A stretch of 64,000 bases of DNA from Hippopus hippopus (taxonomy: Eukaryota; Mollusca; Bivalvia; Cardiida; Cardiidae). Both the position numbers and the translations under genes were made by a program. This document shows, piece by piece, positions 1-10,253 of the stretch; position 1 is the stretch's first letter, and each line of letters starts with the position of its first letter. A model generated the notes under the pieces. It was not told the origin of the DNA and searched no databases. It saw only the letters and a list, made by a program, of their open reading frames with translations. The DNA lies in assembly GCA_946811185.2 (NCBI GenBank), contig OX328109.1, positions 17,210,255 to 17,274,254 of the forward strand. The letters are read 5' to 3'.

Positions 1-1000
1 CTCTTCCTAGCAGTCATCAGAGCAAAGGGTAAACTGAGCACCCTCCGAAACACAAATTTGAAATTTGAAAACATCCACGCAAGATAAGAATGATAATCCA
101 AATGTTGCATCGAATGTTGCATCAATTCATAATTATGCATGAAAACATAATGGCAAAAGGAGAAATTGCTTGTAAGGAGCAATATGTCAAGGGCAAAGTT
201 TCCAAAGATCAGGGTTTTCTATGACACACAAATCCTGCGTCATTGACGCGATTTTAACTCAAATGACCCCCAAAATAAATAACGGTGCATCATCAGTGAC
301 GCAACTTTCCGAAATCTAAATCATCTAGGAAATTGAATAAATTGTCATAAATCCAAGTCTGTTCTTGCTTCAATATCAGACAAACACCCTTCTTTTTTAA
401 CTACAGAGTTTATTTTGGATAAAAGTGGTTTTCCGGTGATTTATTTATAGAATACAACTGGTTTAGGCATTTATGATTGCTGTTAAGTACATTGGACATG
501 TGTCGTAAATACGGGCTCAGTCAATTTCTTGGTTGGGTTCTCTGTATTTTACAGCTTATTTTACATGACTTCAGGTAGATAAAAGTACACATTACCAGTC
601 TGTTCTGTTCGTGGAAAATAATGTAATGACGAAGTAAATTGTATTATTCTTTTTTATCGTCTGCTTCCTACAGCTACCAATCGAGTCACATCAAGCAGCG
701 ATTCAGACAAGAATGTTTCGTCTGTCAAAAATTGAAATCAAGCTTTTTGCCAGAAAATTAATACTTACAGACTTTACTTTCTTCTAGTTTAAAGGTGAAA
801 TGCATTGTGATCCATGCTTGACCACGAAGAGACCTATTTATTTTGACCCCCTAAGTTAAAGAAATGACCCTTAACTAATGAGGCAAGGGGTCACAATGAC
901 CCCCCCCAAATGTTTAAAGCTGAGGGGAAACCCTGCAAAGACAGACAGAAAAATAAATGTCTCCATCAAGTATAAAGACAGACAAAAAAAAAGTTTGCAT
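1..1000. other. Gene-free stretch, no clear features
   Basis: No exon signal or complete repeat was recognised. A fragment at about 141-190 resembles the alternative-loop form of the TH1 hairpin. A poly-C run lies at about 900. The rest is AT-rich, apparently single-copy DNA. Confidence 0.5.
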
Positions 1001-1015
1001 CAAGTAGATCTAATG

Positions 1016-1167
1016 TGTTAATCTTTCTTTGTTTTGGGAAGGGTAGAAAACATTGTGGAAAAAGGAGAAAATACTGGTTACCAGCATTTTCTCCTTTTCC
1101 AACAATGTTTTCAGAAGGCTTCGTTCTTAGGGTCGTGAAAACCTGCGACTGTTTGGTAAAGGGTTAA
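1016..1167 (-). repeat. TH1 hairpin MITE, truncated
   Basis: The central hairpin is at 1,046-1,112, and the far end GTTTGGTAAAGGGTTAA is intact at 1,151-1,167. The opposite terminal arm is shortened. Confidence 0.8.
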
Positions 1168-1389
1168 TTTCAACCCCTAATACTGAATAAATGAAAGAAA
1201 TATTTACAGTTTCTTGTGCAGACACAGTTTCTTCAATTCAAGGTGATACTGTTCAAAGCATCCCACAAACTTTTAGATAATGTAGACCCAAGATAAGAAT
1301 GTTTTTTTATGTTCAGTCTCATCTTTTTCTACACTATCAGCAAAACAAACCTTTAATCTTGTTCAGCATTAATTGTCAAGGGCTAACAA

Positions 1390-1640
1390 TAAAACAAGAA
1401 GGCCATGATGGCCCTGTATCCCTCCACTGCCTAATTAATTGCATGTGCCATACACATCATTGGCATTGATAGTCGGTCATAAAACTGTTAGAAATCTGTA
1501 TTCCATGGGAGTCAGTTGAACAACCTGGATAGAGATCCCTAAGGTCATGCTACATACCAAACATTACAATTCTCTGCCATATGGTTTGGAACACTAAGAT
1601 TTTCAAAATTTTCTCTGTAAAAGTCGATATGAAAATTTTG
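1390..1640 (+). repeat. 5' module of an AACAAGAG-type repeat
   Basis: Begins with AACAAGAAGGCCATGATGG, followed by GCCCTGTATCCCTCCACTG. The same module heads repeats at 4,789 and 54,583. It is related to, but distinct from, the HINE-145 5' module. The body fades out before about 1,640. Confidence 0.45.
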
Positions 1641-1711
1641 AAACCCCCCCCCCCAGGATGAACCATTTTTGAGCCATGAGGTATAATTTGTTGAATCCTT
1701 GTCGAGATCCT

Positions 1712-1815
1712 TTAGATGATTGATTGATTGACTGATCGATTGATTGATTGATTCATCGATTCAGTGATTGGTATTTTATGGTCCTTTTTACATTATTTCA
1801 GTAATACAGTGGATA
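1712..1815 (-). repeat. SINE 3' tail fragment
   Basis: A degenerate (TGAT)n run is followed by the remnant of the SINE core (ACATTATTTCAGTAATA). This is the reverse complement of the tail in the better copies at 18,935 and 27,208. The tRNA-like head is missing. Confidence 0.5.
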
Positions 1816-2349
1816 CCACTTTATCGCAACCCTGTTCATCGGGATTTTCAGTTATTAGCAACAAGTAGTCCAACACTGATCCTTTTCCTGTAGACAATGT
1901 AAATTTGAATGCTTAATTGGGATCCTGTAAATGGAAAAAATCAGTTTTTTGCAACAGAAACTTTGCAAAAGATTCGAAAGTCTCGTGTTTATTTGCAATT
2001 CTGTGGCGTAAGACAAAGAAAAATTGTAATCTGTCCGCAAAAAATAATTTTCATTAATTTTGTAGATATAAAATGAATTTCAAAGCGTAAAGAGAACCGA
2101 AGTTATAAACCATTGCAGCAGCATACATATGACAAGTCCATCTTGACCTGATATTATCATTTTTCATGATTTAATCATTAAAGATATAACTTCTTGCCTT
2201 GTTTCATGTTATCCTTTTCATTTTATGACGTGTAATGACCGTTAAAAAACATCTCCAATTTGCCAACATTTTGGAACAGTATCTTGTTAAAACAGCAGCT
2301 GGTTTGGAACATTTTACTTCAACAATTTAGCGGTTACAAGGGTAAGCCT

Positions 2350-2572
2350 TTTACCCTTTACCACATAATCCTGAGTTTAAACAAGCCCGAGAAAGAAACT
2401 TTTTGAAAACATTGTGGAAAAAGGAGAAAATGCTGGTAAGCAGCATGTTCTCCTTTTCCTGCAATGTTTTCTACCCATTTCTAGACAAATTTCTTCATTT
2501 CAGCCAATTTGTCTTCTGCAAATGCTTTCAGTTTAGACATGTCTGAAATTTTGTTGTTTGATGAAGGGTTAA
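2350..2572 (+). repeat. TH1 hairpin MITE, near full length
   Basis: Runs from TTACCCTTTACCACATAATC to GATGAAGGGTTAA, with the hairpin at 2,405-2,471. The loop is GGTAAGC, so the hairpin is slightly imperfect. Confidence 0.85.
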
Positions 2573-3300
2573 GCATATTAAAAAATCACACAAGAGATAC
2601 TGTCAGTTCAGAAATAACATCCAAATAATTCCAACTTAAAGACTGCATTCGTGACACAGCGAAGTGGACACTAAAGATAAAATATTAGACTGCATGTTTT
2701 GTACATTCTTTAATCCACACTAAGTCTTGCTGCAACAGCATTACAGTTGTGAATGGTGCTTGAAATGTTGACAAATAATGTACCAAAAAATGTTAGACTG
2801 TTTTTATAAAATCCCGTGCTGGAGAATTTTGAAGGTGCGATCATGCAACATAGCAAATGATAAGAAAATATTCATTCCCATGCAGATTCAGTCAAAGAAA
2901 TTATCAGTATATGGAATCTCTGCCTGTCTCACTGTTTCGCCACAGTAATATTTGATAGAAGGTAACCTTTTATCCATTATACTGCTAAATGGACTTTTGC
3001 TGTGTAGGTTGAGATCAGACTGCACAGAACATGAAGTTTAATCTTTGATCCAGGAAGATTTTTCCAGAAGAAGGAACTTTTAAATCTCAATATGTGGATT
3101 TTTATTTTTAGCTGGTAATTGTAGATCAATCAAAAGTAAAGTTGCACTTTAAGCCAGTATAGATAAAAACTAGACTTCTTGACTGCATGCAGTCTGATCC
3201 TAGATCAACAGTCAGCTTTGCTGTAGACTTTTCTGCAACCTTGAAATAATTTGGGTCTTATTTCAACTATGGAAATATCTCCTTGGTTTTTTTGGCATCC
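2573..3300. repeat. Diverged TH2-like fragments in gene-free DNA
   Basis: Inverted GATCAGACTGCAC/GTGCAGTCTGATC-type sequences at about 3,005-3,060 and 3,155-3,225 match the centre of TH2. Terminal arms are not clear. Nothing else is recognised. Confidence 0.4.
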
Positions 3301-3308
3301 TACTGGTA

Positions 3309-3544
3309 AACCCATTACTACACAATGAAAATTTAGACTTGTCCAAAATCAAAGCATGAACTTTGTGAATGAGACAAATGTTACCTATAAAGAGGAAATC
3401 TGCCTATGAAAGAAATTAATAGAAAACATTGTAGGGAACGGAGAACATGCTGGTTACCAGCATGTTCTCCTTTTTCCAACAGTGTTTTCAAAAGCCTGAG
3501 TCATCAGCATCATTAAAACATGGAATCTCGTGGCAAGAGGTTAA
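3309..3544 (-). repeat. TH1 hairpin MITE with compensatory arm change
   Basis: The hairpin at 3,422-3,489 carries GGAGAACATGCTGG on one arm and the exact complement CCAGCATGTTCTCC on the other. The family consensus is GGAGAAAATGCTGG. Ends at TTAA 3,541-3,544. Confidence 0.85.
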
Positions 3545-3557
3545 CAAGGAAAAGAGG

Positions 3558-3795
3558 TTAATCCTTCACCAAACAGGTCCAAGTTTTAATGACCCTCAAA
3601 GAGAAGGCTTTCGAAAACATTGTAGGAAAAGGAGAAAATGCTAGACATCAACATTTATTCCTTTTTCAATCATGCTTTCTACCCTATTAATCAAAGGCAA
3701 CAATCATCATTTGAGCAACAATAAGTAACATTTGTCTTCTACAAATGCTTTCAATTTGGTCGAGTCCGAAGTTTTATCGTTAGTTAAAGGGGTAA
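3558..3795 (+). repeat. TH1 hairpin MITE
   Basis: Starts at TTAATCCTTCACCAAACAGG only 13 bp after the previous copy. The hairpin (3,613-3,680) is decayed in its centre (GCTAGACATCAAC). The outer arm GCAAATGCTTTC-type sequence is present as ACAAATGCTTTC. Confidence 0.8.
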
Positions 3796-4218
3796 ATGTC
3801 TTGATATTTGATACCTAACATGCTCTGTTTTCTGTGTGTGTATGTTCAGTTTACTAAAACATAAACACTTATACAAGAATATCACTTGAACTTAACTTAC
3901 CTTTAGATTAAATACTCATACAATGTAATTATCAAAGAAATTATTCACTACCGGCACATTAACACATATACCAAAGTAATGCAGTGCATAAACGTAAATA
4001 TCATAAACCACTCTGCGAATATTGATAGATCCCTATTTGTTAGTTGTCAGGATATGATTTGATGCATATTTTACAACGGTTCAAACCAACTTGTTACACG
4101 TCACATGCTATTAAAAAGATATGCAATCTATTTTTATCTCCCTACCCTAGCAAAGATGTCTAGTCATGCATATAGCAGTTTACTCCCCACAGGAAATTGA
4201 GCATTAAATCTTCAACTA

Positions 4219-4454
4219 TTAACCTTTTACCATACAATCACATGTTCTTACAATCCTGTCCTGTGGACAAAGGTTGTTGAAAACACTGTAGGAAAAGGAG
4301 AAAATGCTGGAAACCAGCATTTTCTCCTATTCCTACAGTGTTTTCTACCCTTTCACAGACAAAACTCATCATTATATCGATGTTTAATTTGTTGTCTCCC
4401 AATGCTCCTAATACATGGGTGAGCCTAAGACTTTTTCATCTTAAACACAGTTAA
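4219..4454 (+). repeat. TH1 hairpin MITE with both TTAA ends
   Basis: TTAACCTTTTACCATACAATC at the left, CAGTTAA at the right, hairpin at 4,279-4,345. The left and right TTAA are both intact, giving a 236-bp unit. Confidence 0.85.
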
Positions 4455-4456
4455 GT

Positions 4457-4752
4457 AAACAAGAGCACTGCATGCAGATACCAACCCTCGGCTGCATTGC
4501 TTTAAGTAAAAATTTTAAGTTGAAAAAGGGGCATAACTGTGTCAAAAATATCTTGATGGTTACCTGCTCTTGTTGTATGGGCTCCCTTTTTGGTACTGTA
4601 CAGCTTGTCCAAGTTTGAAGTAAATATCTCAGGTAATGACAAAGATATCATAAAATGTCAAAGTTTTTGCCGGATGACACAGACAACGCAGATGGTGTTA
4701 CCAGGGCTACTACAATACCTTGGGTTTTCTTTGAATATAGTCGAGCTAAAAG
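4457..4752 (+). repeat. RG interspersed repeat, copy 1 (reference copy)
   Basis: Begins AACAAGAGCACTGCATGCAG and ends AGTCGAGCTAAA. Its body includes GGGGCATAACTGTGTC, CTCTTGTTGTATGGG, CAAGTTTGAAGTAAATATC and ATAAAATGTCAAAG. The same body recurs at 9,255, 44,741, 47,630 and 49,318. No coding potential is seen. The ends (AACAAGAG and GAGCTAA) echo the ends of HINE-145 elements, so both may use the same mobilising machinery (inference). Confidence 0.75.
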
Positions 4753-4788
4753 GAGGCAATGATCAGACTGTGCATTCTGTTCCCGTAA

Positions 4789-5300
4789 ATAAGAGGGCCA
4801 TGATTGCCCTGTATCGCTCCACTGGCTTTCACAGAAATGTATCATGTGCTTACTTGGCACTGGCAGAGACATAAATCATGAGAAGTATGAATAGCAATAC
4901 GATTTCATAGAGAAAATAGTCACCCCTTCCCCAAGTCATTCTTTTTTTGTCAAATGCAAAGATGGTGTAAATGGATACAAGCAGATCTAATCAAAGACTG
5001 TTCATACCAAATATCAATGAACTCTAACAAAGAAGTGCTTTGATAAGATTTCAAAAACTTAAGTAGCAGAAAATACTTTTTCAGTGACAGGAACGATACA
5101 GTTCCGGATCAAAAAAACTAAATGATACAAAACTCATCTGAGATTAACAATTAACATCAAAACAAATCATTCTTACTGAAAACTGAAGATTTTCTATGCA
5201 AAAAAACTTGAATTCACAGCCGGGCTGGTCAGGAGTTATTTCCCTTCATCAATATGTGTATAGGCTCTAGTCATATTGACTTCATGTACTTCAGGAAGAT
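4789..5300 (+). repeat. AACAAGAG-type repeat (H3), longer copy
   Basis: 5' module AATAAGAGGGCCATGATTGC, followed by CCTGTATCGCTCCACTGGC. The downstream body (CAAATGCAAAGATGGTGT, AAAACTTGAATTC, AGGAGTTATTTCCCTT) is shared with 54,583-55,290. Non-coding. Confidence 0.6.
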
Positions 5301-5776
5301 TTATACACCATAATGTCTTTTATTATCACTTCCCCTCTAATTACGACTCCCCCAGATTTTTTCGAACCAAAAATGGGCTTAACAGACAGCCAATCCATTG
5401 AAAAAGTTGAAATAAATCAGCTGGAATAAACTTTTAGGACATCGACATAATCCTAATTACTTCACAAATTGATGTAACTAACACCGAACTATCTGAATAA
5501 AGGTACACTTCTGATAACACTCTAAACTTGGGGTAACTCAAAATTTGTCAACTAAATTAGAAAAACTTTAAGAAAGCGAAAGTATTGAAGACTAATGTCC
5601 AACAATAATTGTGAATGCTACTAGTATTTAATGTCAAAATGAATCATGATCAGTGGAAAAATTGATAATCTGTTTTAATACAGTGGGTTTCTCAAATGGC
5701 GATCACTTTGTAGTCAGTACTGACTAAAAGCCTGACGTTAATGTTATCATCCTCATTAAGTTCTATTTTGTCCTTT

Positions 5777-5853
5777 GAGCCACCTACAATTTGTCGTCTG
5801 CAAATGCTTTAAATTTGGACAAGTCTGTATTTTGTCATTTGGTAAAGAGTTAA
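5777..5853 (+). repeat. TH1 right-end fragment
   Basis: Only the last third is present: TTTGTCGTCTGCAAATGC, then TTTGGTAAAGAGTTAA ending at 5,853. Confidence 0.75.
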
Positions 5854-5886
5854 TGGGTGACACTAACAAAGTTGACATAATGTCAT

Positions 5887-6112
5887 TTAACCCATCACAA
5901 AACTATCCCATGTTTTACAACCCCAAAGAAAATAGCCTTTTAAAAACATTGTACATATGGATAAAATGTAAGTACACAGCAATTTCTCCTTTTCCAACAA
6001 TGTTTTCTATCCTATGAGAGAATTTCACCTCATTCAAATCAATTTCTTATTTGTCATCTGCATTTGCTGAATATTTAAAGGGTCTAAAATATGCTGTTTA
6101 GAAAAGGATTAA
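5887..6112 (+). repeat. TH1 hairpin MITE, diverged
   Basis: Starts TTAACCCATCACAAAACTATC. Hairpin at 5,941-6,008 with mutated arms (GGATAAAATGTAAGTACAC). Ends GAAAAGGATTAA. Confidence 0.75.
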
Positions 6113-7139
6113 TTTTTTAAATAAGAGAGTCATTGGCCCTAAAGCGCTCACCTGAGTAATCTAGGAGTGATAAAGTTGAACAGATCCTGGTTTTGATTAC
6201 CGGTATGTAAAACACATGTAAAATATACTCATTTTGAAAAATTTGTATATGAAACAGTATTTGACTTGATTGCAACCCATTGAATGAGAATTCGACTGAA
6301 AATGTGGCCTCTACAGTGCACACAAGGTTTTTCTTAGATTTGTCACAGTGTCCTACTTGTTGACCTGATGTGACTAATTTTCACACTTGTTTTAGTTATC
6401 AAGACAAACATTCTGACTTATTTTCATGAGTATAAGACTAAAAATATGGCCACTATGGTGCACACAAGATTTTTCTAAAATCAAGGTTTTCGTAAGATTT
6501 GTCCCAGTGACCTATTTTTTGACCAAACATGACCCAATTTCACAGTTGTCAGAGATATTATGACACAAACATTGACTAATTTTCATAAGTATCTGACTGA
6601 AAATGTGGCCTCTGTAGTGCACAAGGATTTCCTTTATTTGTTCCAGTGACCTATATTTTAACCTGGCATGATCCAATTTTGAACTTGTCCAAGATATTAT
6701 CAGGACAAACATACAGACCAATATTTCATTTGTATCTGACTCAAAATATGTCTTCTAGAGCGCACACGAGGTTTTTCTAAAGATTTGTTCCAGTGACCTA
6801 CTTCATGACCAAACCTGACTCAATTTCAAACTTGTTTGAATATCATGAAGACAAAACTTCTGACCAACTTTCAGGAGCATTGGACTGAAGATGTGGCCTC
6901 TAGAGCATGCACATAAGATTTTTCTAAGAATTGTCCCAGTGTCATACCTTTTGACCCAGAGTAACCCTATTTCAAATTACTATTAGAAGTTATCAAGACA
7001 AACACTTTGACACACTTTCAAGAGTATCAGATAGAAAATGTGGCCTCTAAAGCGCCACCAGGTCTTTTTAAGATTTGTCCCAGGCACCTACTTTTTGACC
7101 CCCATTTGACCCAATTTCAAAACTATCTGAGATATTGTA

Positions 7140-9044
7140 ACAAGAGGACCATGATGGCCCTGAAATCGCTCACCTGAGTCATTTGACCAAACATGACCCA
7201 TTTTCAATCTCTTTTGAGATATTATGACAAACATTCTACCAAGATTTCATGAGTTATAGACCCGAAATGACCCACTTGCAAACTGGTGCAAGACCAACAT
7301 TCTGACCAAGTTTCATGAGTATTGCATTAAAAAATGAGACCTCTAGAAAGTAAACAAGGTTTTCGAAGATCTGACCTAGTGACCTAGTTTTTGATCCAAC
7401 ATTACCTATTTTCGAACTCTTTCAAGATATTATCAAGACAAACATTCTGACCAACTTTTAAGAGTTTTGGACTAAAAATGTGGCCTCTACAGCATACACA
7501 AGGTTTTTCTAAGATTTGGTCTAGTGACCTAGTTTTTGATCAGACATTACCCATTATCAAACACTTCTGAGATATCACTAAGACAAACATTCTGACCAAG
7601 TTTCTTGAGTATTGGGCTGAAAATGTGGCCTCTAGAGCATACAAAAGGTTTTTCTAAGATTTGACCAAGTTACCTAGTTTTTGACGCGACATTACCGATT
7701 ATCAAACTTTTTTGAGATATCACCAAAACAAACATTCTGACCAAGTTTAAAGAGTATCAGACTGAAAATGTGGCCTCTAGAGCGCACACAAGGTTTTTCC
7801 AATTTTTGACCCAGTGACCTAGTTTTTGACCCCACATGACCCAAATTTAAACTCATTCAAGGTCTCATCAAGAGAAACATTCTGACCGAGTTTCAGGAGT
7901 ATCGGACTGAAAATGTGTCCTCCAGAGCGTACACAAGGTTTTTCTAAGATTTGATGTAGTGACCTAGTTTTTGACCCCACATGACCAATTATCAAACTTG
8001 CCTGAGCTATTATCAAGATAAACATTCTGACCAAGTTTCAAGAGTTTTTGACAGAAAATGTGGTTTCTAGAGCGTACACAAGGTTTTTCTAAGATTTGAC
8101 CTAGTGACCTAGTTTTTGACCCCACATGACCCATTTTCAAACTTGTCTAAGATATCATCAAGACAAACATTCTGACCAACTTTCAGGAGTTTTTGATTGT
8201 AAATGTGGCCTCTAGAGCGTACACAAGGTTTTTCTAAGATTTGACCTAATGACCTAGTTTTTGACCCCACATAACCTATTTTTGAACTCATTCAAGATAT
8301 CATCAAGACAAACATTCTGACCAACTTTCAAGAGTTTTAGCCTGAAAATGTGGCCTCCAGAGCGTACACAAGGTTTTCCTAAGATTTGACCTACTGACCT
8401 AGTTTTTGACCTTACATGACCAATTTTCAAACTCGTCCGCAATATCATCAAGACAAACATTCTGACCAACTTCCAAGAGTGTTGGACTGAAAATGTGGCC
8501 TCTAGAGCATACACAAGGTTTTTCTAAGATTTGACCTAGAGACCTAGTTTTTGACTGGACATGACCCATTTTCGAACTCGTCTGAGATATCATCAAGACA
8601 AACATTCTGACCAACTTTCAGGAGTGTTGGACAGAAAATGTGGCCTCTAGACGTACACAAGATTTTTCTAAGATTTGACCTGGTGACCTAGTTTTTGACC
8701 CGACATGACCCATTTTCAAACTCGTCTGAGATATCCTCAAGGCAAACATTCTGACCAACTTTCAGGAGTATTGGACAGAAAATGTGGCCTCTAGAGCGTA
8801 CACAAGATTTTTCTAAGATTTGACCTAGTGACCTAGTTTTTGACCAGACATGACCCATTTTTGAACTCGTCCGAGATTTTATTGAGACAAACATTCTGAC
8901 CAAGTTTCATGAGTATCGGACTGAAAATGTGGCCTCTAGAGCATACACAAGGTGAAAAGTTGACGACGGACGCTGCACGCCGCACGACGGACACAGCACG
9001 ATCACAATAGCTCCCCATGAGCACTTCGTGCTCAGGTGAGCTAA
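7140..9044 (+). mobile_element. Inner HINE-145 composite element (B), best preserved
   Basis: 5' end ACAAGAGGACCATGATGGCC, containing the palindrome GGCCATGATGGCC, then CGCTCACCTGAG. The centre is a tandem array. The 3' module begins at about 8,952 (AGTTGACGACGGACG) and contains the stem-loop TGAGCACTTCGTGCTCA, then GGTGAGCTAA. The 5' CACCTGAG and 3' CTCAGGTG are inverted copies. A 3' stem-loop close to a CTAA end is what Helitron/Helentron-type elements show, which supports but does not prove that class. There is no transposase, so it is non-autonomous. Confidence 0.7.
7180..8950 (+). repeat. 145-bp tandem array (about 12 units)
   Basis: The phrase AGTTTTTGACCCCACATGAC and its variants recurs exactly every 145 bp over 7,819, 7,964, 8,109, 8,254, 8,399, 8,544, 8,688 and 8,833. 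Unit landmarks are ATCATCAAGACAAACATTCT, GAAAATGTGGCCTCTAGAGC and ACACAAGGTTTTTCTAAG. The period is not a multiple of three. The repeated minus-strand ORFs of about 71 codons are therefore by-products of the repeat. Confidence 0.9.
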
Positions 9045-9254
9045 AAACAAACATCCTGAACAACTTTCATGAGTATCCTACCAAAACTATGGCCTCTTGA
9101 GTGCAAACAACGTTTTTTCCAGATCTGACCTGGTGACCACTTTTTTGGCATGACGTAACCCGACTTCGAACTTATCAGAGATACTAGGCAAACATTCTGA
9201 ATATCTTCCATGAGTATCCAATTGAAAATGTGGCCTCTAGAGTGTACACAATGC

Positions 9255-9540
9255 TTGATTTTCAGTGATACTTCCAAGTCCAAAAAGGGGCATGACTGTG
9301 TATGGCTACCTGCCCTTCTTGTAATGGTTCCCTTATTGAAAGTGAACAACTTGTCCAAGTTTTAAGTACATATCTTCAATAATGACAGCGATATTATAAA
9401 ATGTCAAGGTTTTTGAAAGTGTCCAAGTTTGTGCACAAGGATGCAGATGACAACAATGAGGACACAGACAACACAGACAACGCCAGGGCTACAACGATAT
9501 TTTTTGTGAGTTCTGGAAATATAAAACTACTTGAATATCA
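9255..9540 (+). repeat. RG repeat, copy 2 (5' truncated)
   Basis: Shares GGGGCATGACTGTGT, CAACTTGTCCAAGTTTTAAG and ATTATAAAATGTCAAGG with copy 1. It abuts the end of the 145-bp repeats. Confidence 0.65.
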
Positions 9541-9769
9541 AAAAATTCTAAACAAGAGAAATTCAAATAATTAAAAAGTTCAATTGTCTATGTTCACAAT
9601 CTGATTTATACCATTATTTCTTTGAAGTTCTTCAGTCAACTGATTGCATCTCCAAAAAAAATATGGTAATCAGTCTGCAATCTGTCTCTAATTATACAAC
9701 AATAGAATTTAATCAGATGGCTTAACTCTTCATCATCTAAATTTAACTTTTTATACTCGAGCTGTAGAC

Positions 9770-9840
9770 AGTTTTCAAACGTATTGTGGAAAAAGGAAAA
9801 ACTGCCTCTTTGTAAGGCATTGCTCTATCTGTTTTCCAGT
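9770..9840 (+). repeat. Decayed TH1 hairpin fragment
   Basis: GTTTTCAAACGTATTGTGG and AAAAAGGAAAAACTGCC resemble one hairpin arm. The other arm is lost. Confidence 0.35.
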
Positions 9841-10039
9841 GCACAACATCGGTCAATAGACATTTGGTATATCTACTTCATTTAACCTGATCCTGACCTT
9901 TATGCTGAATGTAGAAGTAGGCATATAAATAGAATTCCGATCATTATTCGGGAAGTTTCGTTGGCTTTCGCTGAAGTTAAGGAAGATGTGGCTGTAAAAG
10001 AAACTTATGCTGATCTAATACACATGATGGTATTTACAC

Positions 10040-10115
10040 TAACTGTGATAGCCCAATTGATAGCACGTTACACTGTCGAGGAGAAGACCTGGGTTCGAAT
10101 CTTCAAATCAGGTGT
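10040..10115 (+). repeat. tRNA-like segment (possible SINE head)
   Basis: TAGCCCAATTGATAGCACG resembles an A box, and CTGGGTTCGAATCTTC, about 35 bp on, resembles a B box. The acceptor stem does not pair convincingly, so this is not called as a tRNA gene. Confidence 0.35.
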
Positions 10116-10253
10116 GTTTTTTTTAATTATAATTAGCATTATTTTATAAAAGCTATATACACAAAACAACCTAGATAGAAAGCAATCTCAAGAGCTCCAT
10201 TTTTTTCTCAAACTTATCGTGAGTCTTGTATACACATTGTTTGGTATTCAAGT

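Larger units (their letters stand above)
6120..9250 (+). mobile_element. Outer HINE-145 composite element (A), interrupted
   Basis: The 5' module reads GTCATTGGCCCTAAAGCGCTCACCTGAG. Diverged 145-bp-type units follow up to about 7,139 and resume at 9,045 with CAAACATCCTGAACAACTTTC. In between sits a second element of the same type. Joining 7,139 to 9,045 restores an unbroken repeat unit, so the inner element inserted later. The architecture (conserved ends plus internal tandem repeats) matches the bivalve pearl/Helentron-associated elements; that assignment is inference. The 3' end of the outer element is not clear and dissolves into an RG copy. Confidence 0.65.

Noticed and set aside
7819..9063. 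Series of about 71-codon minus-strand ORFs (MVRMFV...) that look like a protein repeat family
   Set aside because: They arise from the 145-bp tandem repeat, whose length is not a multiple of three. Each ORF ends after half a unit, the same ORFs appear in far-away arrays, and there is no start or splice context.
10060..10149. Small membrane protein (hydrophobic C-terminus of the ORF at 9,961)
   Set aside because: It overlaps a tRNA-like segment and a T-rich run inside a transposable element end. The hydrophobic residues come from TTT/ATT codons of the T-rich run.
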